A stretch of 12,104 bases of DNA from Porogramme epimiltina. Taxonomy: Eukaryota > Basidiomycota > Agaricomycetes > Polyporales > Polyporaceae. Every line of letters begins with the position of its first letter. Within the stretch, counting starts at the first letter, position 1. Below the pieces are notes generated by a model. The model saw only the letters and a program-made list of their open reading frames with translations, was not told the origin of the DNA and did not search any database. Where the stretch lies: contig FTLJ01000980.1 in NCBI GenBank assembly GCA_900155495.1, positions 1-12,104 on the forward strand, in the 5' to 3' direction. Below are positions 6,673 through 12,104 of this stretch, one piece after another. Position numbers and translations under genes: made by a program.

Positions 6673-9600
6673 ATGACACTATGCAAGACAGTGCGATCAC
6701 AATTGGACAAACTACGGGGACGAACGCCAGACCCAGAGCCGCGACCTAGGGAACAAACCACTCGACCCGCATCGATGCCGCCGCCTATCCGGGCAACAAC
6801 CCCAACCCCATGGCGATCTGTCCGTGGCACGTTCGTCGAGCAAGCATTGCCCTGCCTTGCTAAGAGATCCAGAGGCACCTTACCACCCACGGAGACGCCG
6901 CTGAATACACTGGCGAAAACAGCCACAGAGCATGATGCACATGGAGAGGGATCAAGCAGTGGGTCGAAGAAAACTGAGGGAGGTCACTCGGAGATTGTAG
7001 AAGCGGTCAAGGGCGCAGCCCGCATAGCCCTCGACTTGACGGAGTCGTTATCAGACGGAGTTCCGTTTCTCCCTGGGGCAGTGAAGGCACTCAAAACAAT
7101 CATCGAGATCTACGAGGTGCGCCGCTTGGATCGGTCCTCCCTGTTTATGTCATTTCCTCTATTTTTGACCCATTGTACTCTTTCTACTCCTACTCGTTAT
7201 AGAAACATGTGTCTAATCGGGAGTCTATGAACACGTTAAAACAGCGAATCGAGTCTATGAACGCCATGATAGAATCGTTTTTCCCAAGAGAAATATCCCA
7301 TGCGCCGGAACGTAAATCTATTCCGCCAGATTCTAGGCCTTGTCCCCCAAAGCTAAAGGAGCAACTGCGCCTTTTCCAAGTGTACGTGGCTATATTAACA
7401 ACGTGACAGACGGATATCTAGTTGTATCATCGCGCTGATACGACAAATATGTTCATAGAAATATGAATCATGTCAGTAACGCAGTGGTTAGACTCCAGGG
7501 CGAAAAGGGAGACGCGGGGGCGAAGAAGCTCTTGCCACGGGTATCTCAAACATTGCGCGCAGCAAATATCACAGAGGAACTCGACGACTATGTGAAGGAA
7601 TTGTCCTGGTATATAGAGCGTTTTACGGTACGTTGATGAGCTGTATATATTTCTAAGGAGTCCATACTCAAAATGCTCTCAGGTCTCCATGAGCGTCTTG
7701 GTGTATTTTGCAGTGGATGTGAGTGTGTGATAGTTCGCAGGCACAACACATGTTGATCATTTCCATATTTCAATAGGAAGCGAATCTCAAGCTGGACCAG
7801 ATACTTCAAGACGGAGCTCTCTCGAAGCTCAAGTATGCACCTGATGCCCGGTTCGAGACAAATGCAGGGCGCGAGGAATGTCTAGGAACGACAATGGCAG
7901 ACGTTCTCTCCGCAGTGTGCCACTGGATTGTCCCTAAGGAAGCCTTCGCTACGGTCAAGGAGTCTTCGCCCATGTTCACGATCCCGCTCGGTCTCTGTAT
8001 CGTATGGCTGAACGGGCTTCCGGGGACGGGGAAATCCACACTAGCCCAGACCATTGCACAGTGGTGCGATCGTTTGGGCTGTCTCGGCGCAAGCTTCTTC
8101 TGCGCTCGATTTGGAGACCGTAACGACGTCCAGCTCATCTTTCCCACCATCGCCCACCACCTCGCCCTTCATCCCGCCACTCCACCCGCCTTCAAGACGG
8201 CAGTGCGGGAAGCTGTGAATGCGAATCCGGACATTCATCTCTACCTTCCGTCACTCCAGCTCGAGAGGCTCATAGTCGAGCCTCTTCGCTCCTGCACCTC
8301 ATCTGGTGGAGACCCGCTTCGGCCAAACGTGATCGTCATTGACGCCCTCGATGAATGCAAAGATGATCAGCCTGTATCGACTATTGTCACTGCTCTCTCT
8401 CTTCATGCCGATAGCCTCGGGCCCCTAAGGTTTATAGTAACAAGTCGTCCGGAAGCTCATATCACGACGGGATTCCGAGGAAAAGCACTACTCAAACATA
8501 CACATAATTTCGAACTGTCTTCGATACCGCTGGACGTTACCCTTCGTGATATTACGATTTACCTGGAAGCAAAGTTCTCAGAGTTCCTAGAACACCACAA
8601 AGGCCATTTCGATGAGAATTGGCCCAGTCAAGAGCAGCGGTGGCAGCTTCGCAGCATGTCCGGTGGCCTCTTTATCCATATATCCACAGCCCTCAAGTTT
8701 ATCTTCAGCGCAAGCAATCCAGAGGAGCAGCTCAATTTGTTACTTGGCGATCCTTCTATCTCGGTATCGAAAACTTCTGTGACACCCCCTGCGGGTAATT
8801 TGTACACACTCTACCTGCGAGTCATGAAAGTCATCACTACTCCGGAGGAAGCTGCCCAGGCGAAGGAGGTGGTCGGCTCAATTGTACTCCTCAAGGACCA
8901 GCTTTCCGTAAACAATCTTGCGTCTCTTCTTGACTTGAAGAGTACGGTAGTACGACGGACGCTGCACCACCTCCATTCAATCCTGGTAGTTCCCAGAGAA
9001 GAACAGCCCGATGGTGTTATCCGGGTCATCCACCCCTCCTTCCCCGATTTTCTTGTCGACGAATCCAAGTGTACTCGCGCCGACATTCTCGTCGACAAAC
9101 GCTTCCAACACCAGCTACTTTCAGAACGATGCTTGAAAATCATGAACGAGAATCTCGGCCGGAATCTATGCAACATCTCGTCTCCCTGGGTGGCAAACAT
9201 TGAGATCACAGGCCTTCCCTCCCGACTCGCGACCTCAGTCCCGGTTCACATTCAGTATGCCTGTCGATATTGGTCCAGCCACCTCTGTGAAGGGCGCATC
9301 ACGCAGGACACCATAACCCTAGTCTCCACGTTCGCTCGAGAACACCTCCTGCACTGGCTCGAAGTCTCGAGCTTGATGGGGGAGATGGACCGCGCTGTTG
9401 ATGCGTTGGAAAATGTACAGATTGCTCTCCAGGTATGTGACATCATAGACACACGTTCAGGATGAACGCTCATTAGCTCTTCGACTGGCTTTCAGGATTC
9501 GGGTGCCCCTCCAACGGACGTCATAGCGATGCTCAACGACTGCAAGCGTGTGGTGCATCTCTGCTATCCCGCGATCTCATCCTCCGCCGGCCATGTCTAC

Positions 9601-11856
9601 ATATCCGCCCTTCCATCCTCCCCCTCCCCCTCCGTCCTCCGCTCCGCATACTCTGCAGTTCTTGCCGGCACACCCCGCATACACATCGGCCAACTGTCAC
9701 GATGGAACGCGAACATTCTCACAATGGAGGGCCACACGGCCGCCGCATACTCCATCGCCTACTCCCCAGATGGCGAGCGCATCGTCTCCGCCTCCAAGGA
9801 CTGCACCATCCGACTATGGAACCGTCGGACGGGGGCACAGCTCCATGTGCTGAAGGAGGAGAGCGATGTCTGGAGTGTGGCGTTGTCGCCCAACGGGAAG
9901 GAGATCCTGTCCGGGACGGAGGAAGGGGTCGTATCGCTGTGGGACGCTCGGACGGGCGAGCGAATGGCATCGCACAAAGCGCACTCCGCTCGCATTGCTG
10001 CCATGGCATACTCCCACAAATCCTTCCACGCGGCCTCGGGATCTAACGACAAAACTATAGTTTTATGGAAGATCGGACCTGGCGTGGAGATGGAGCCTAG
10101 GAAGTTGGAGGGCCATTCGGACAAGGTTCAATGTGTCACCTTCTCTCACGGCGGGTCACTTTTGGTTTCCGCAAGCAGCGACAAGACCTGCAAGGTTTGG
10201 ACGGTTGCCGACGGCTCGAATCCCTACACGCTAGGCCATGAATCCCAAGTCCTCAGGGTCGCTATCTCCCCTGACGACAAGACGATCGCATGCGGATGCG
10301 AGAACGAGTTCGCTCTGTGGTCCATCGAAGATCCATCCCATCCCCTTCGCCTCAATACACTGCCCGTGGATGGCGACGTTTGGGGGCTCGACTTCTCTCC
10401 TGACGGCCGCACCCTCGCCGTCGGGTGCGATCTCGGTGAGGGATCGTGGATCGGGCTGTGGGACGTTGGGACGGGGGAGTGGGTCGGGGAGCGCGAGGAG
10501 ATTCGAGGAGAAGTCATCAGAGGATTGCGGTTTTCGCCCGACGGGTCGCAACTCGTCTCCGCCAACGGCCGGGGAACGGTGCGGTCGTGGGACGTGGGGG
10601 TGATGCGGACGAGTGCGGGCTCAGGCTCCGACGAGAGTGGAGCGGGCGATGGGCGGTCTTCGTCGAGGGTGTTGGCTGTTGCGTTTTCACCTCGGGACGG
10701 GGATCGGCTTGGGGTGGTGGTGCAAGACGGGACGGTGGAGCTCTGGGACGTCCCCTCGAGGAAGATGGTCAGCAAGATGGCCCACCCGCACCCCAGCACC
10801 CTCAATCCCCCCTTCGTGGCTCTGACATGGTCTCCGGACGGGACGCGGCTTGCGCTGTCTGGGTATGAAGACCACACCATCGTTGCATACGACACGGAAC
10901 AAACCTCAAATATCTCCGTCCTTCGCAATAACTCCGAGGAAGTTCTCCCCGCCGTGTTCACCCCGGACTCAAAAACCATTGTCTGTGGATCTGATGATGG
11001 CAGGGTTCGGCTCTGGGACGCCACTTCGGGATCGGAGAGAGTTCTCCTCACGGGACGTGGGTCCGTTTGGGCTATTGGAATGTCGCCGTGTGGAGGGCAT
11101 CTTCTCTTATCGACCATGGGATCCACGCCCCTCCATTCCCTCACCTCTGACTCCCATAAAGTAGTGTCAACCCATCCGTTCATTACAAAAGATTGGACGG
11201 GTTATTCGGCGTTGCACCTATACGACCTCACATCAAACGCCACGACTATGGAGATGAATCACCCCCATGCTATTGTCGCCCTCTCGTTCTCCTCCGACGG
11301 CTCACGAGTAGTCGGATCAAGCGAGCGCGGCCAGATCTCCCTCTGGGACTTCTCTCCTTCACTTCAATCATACCCCAATACTGCGTCAGAAGACGCCGAC
11401 GGGGCTCCCGAACGGAGCAGGGGCGCTCTCCATCTCCTCGCCGAGCTCCATCCAGAAACATCCGGCATTTGGGTCGAGCGCATCCGGTTCTCCGCCGACG
11501 AGCGCGCCGTCATCACCAATGCCTGCTTTGCACCGATCACGTCCCAGGCGCACTGGCCACTCGTCGCGCAGCACGGCGCCGTTCCACAATCGGACCCCGG
11601 ATCCACCGACTCTCATCGACTCCCTGACCACTTCCTCACCGACGGCTGGATTTGGCGCAGGGGTCGTGGGGAGGAACCTCGACGAGGGTGCTGGCTCCCG
11701 CCAGTGTATCGATACCAGCCCTTTGAAGTTGGGTACACACGTGCTCCGGGAGGGTGGGATGCCAGGGGAGAATGCATTGCGTTCGCTACCAACGAAGGGC
11801 GGCTTGTCGTTGTGGACATGTCTGGCGGCTCAGAGCAGATACTGCCTCGACCCTAA
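6673..11856 (+). CDS. NLR-like STAND protein: helical N-terminal domain, NACHT, WD40 repeats
   Basis: Probable fungal NLR that couples ligand sensing by WD40 propellers to NACHT oligomerisation and release of an N-terminal effector. My model has six exons: 6673-7116, 7203-7381, 7459-7627, 7683-7718, 7777-9432 and 9496-11856; 4845 nt, 1614 residues, introns 55-86 nt. An in-frame TAG at 6658-6660 fixes the first ATG at 6673. Residues 14-75 are proline- and charge-rich, probably disordered. Residues about 107-276 are helical (AARIALDLTESLSDGVPFLP, then AVKALKTIIEIYE) and resemble MLKL/HeLo-like N-terminal domains of agaricomycete NLRs; this match is my weakest claim. NACHT follows: Walker A GLPGTGKST (356-364), Walker B VIVIDALDEC (461-470), sensor RFIVTSRPE (494-502), GLFIHISTA (573-581), then HPSFPDFL (695-702) in the winged-helix region. 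About 14 WD40 repeats run from 905 to the end, enough for two seven-bladed propellers, with a Ser/Gly-rich insert between repeats 7 and 8. No stop or frameshift breaks the model, so the gene looks functional. Ligand and effector outcome are unknown. Confidence 0.9.
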
Positions 11857-12104
11857 TACGCCGCTGTATACCGGTTATCATTCCTTCTGAACTGCCAGCA
11901 ATGCCCGTTCCTCGATCGACATTGTATGCGGACCGCCACACTCACGCGTACATTATCCCAGGTAACTTTGCCGTCGCTAAACATACTCTCGGACTATACG
12001 ATGGAGGTCTTGTTGGCTAAGGCGTAGCGTAGTGTCTGTATGTATGTGCCGCCGCATATATCCGCAATTATAATAATCGACAATACCGTGCCTCGCTCAT
12101 AGCG
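11857..12104. other. Downstream of the NLR gene
   Basis: No further gene is seen. The stretch presumably includes the 3' untranslated region and polyadenylation site; an AT-rich TATAATAAT lies near 12069. The frame at 11754-12020 overlaps the NLR coding end in another frame and is a shadow. Confidence 0.5.

Noticed and set aside
7894..9465. Treating the NACHT-domain frame and the WD40 frame as two separate genes
   Set aside because: A clear 63-nt intron (9433-9495, GTATGT...TTTCAG) joins them in phase 0, and the joined order is that of known NACHT-WD40 proteins.
10224..11183. 319-codon minus-strand frame opposite the WD40 region
   Set aside because: Antisense shadow of the WD40 coding sequence; Ser/Pro/Arg-rich with no domain and no promoter or splice signals.
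1..12104. CRISPR arrays, bacterial operons, tRNA or rRNA genes
   Set aside because: No spaced direct repeats, no ribosome-binding sites, and no tRNA or rRNA sequence recognised; introns show that the DNA is eukaryotic.

Overview
The window looks like nuclear DNA of an agaricomycete (mushroom- or polypore-type basidiomycete). The genes are GC-rich and broken by many short introns of 55-98 nt, with donors such as GTACGT, GTGCGT and GTGAGT. All three proteins belong to families typical of such fungi. The order or genus cannot be fixed from the sequence alone.

Layout, left to right. (1) Positions 939 to 1 on the minus strand hold the 5' part of a six-exon gene for a Xi-class glutathione transferase (glutathionyl-hydroquinone reductase, ECM4/GTO2/YqjG type); its 3' end lies off the left edge. 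(2) A divergent intergenic region (940-3175) is split by a 917-bp non-autonomous DNA transposon (1736-2652) with nearly identical terminal inverted repeats of about 200 bp and a TA target duplication. (3) Positions 3176-4174 on the plus strand hold a complete three-exon gene for a 278-aa AsaB/NvfI/CmcJ-like putative oxygenase. (4) An apparently gene-free 2.5-kb stretch (4175-6672) carries a second TA-flanked miniature element (5078-5919). (5) Positions 6673-11856 on the plus strand hold a complete six-exon gene for a 1614-aa NLR-like STAND protein: a helical N-terminal domain, a NACHT ATPase with intact Walker A and B motifs, and about 14 divergent WD40 repeats.

The first two genes are transcribed away from each other from one intergenic region. 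They could both serve redox or xenobiotic/secondary metabolism: a glutathione-dependent quinone-conjugate reductase and a presumptive non-haem iron oxygenase. A rare 19-bp motif, AGGTC-N4-GACCTCAGGT, occurs once on each gene's side of the transposon and is a candidate shared control site. The NLR gene is a separate unit, probably for non-self recognition or programmed cell death. The most notable items are the intact NLR, the near-identical long-TIR element inserted between the divergent promoters, the second TA-flanked element and the shared palindromic motif. All gene models were built by hand: exon phases close, the two plus-strand frames run to a stop, and protein families were recognised from motifs, without database searches.
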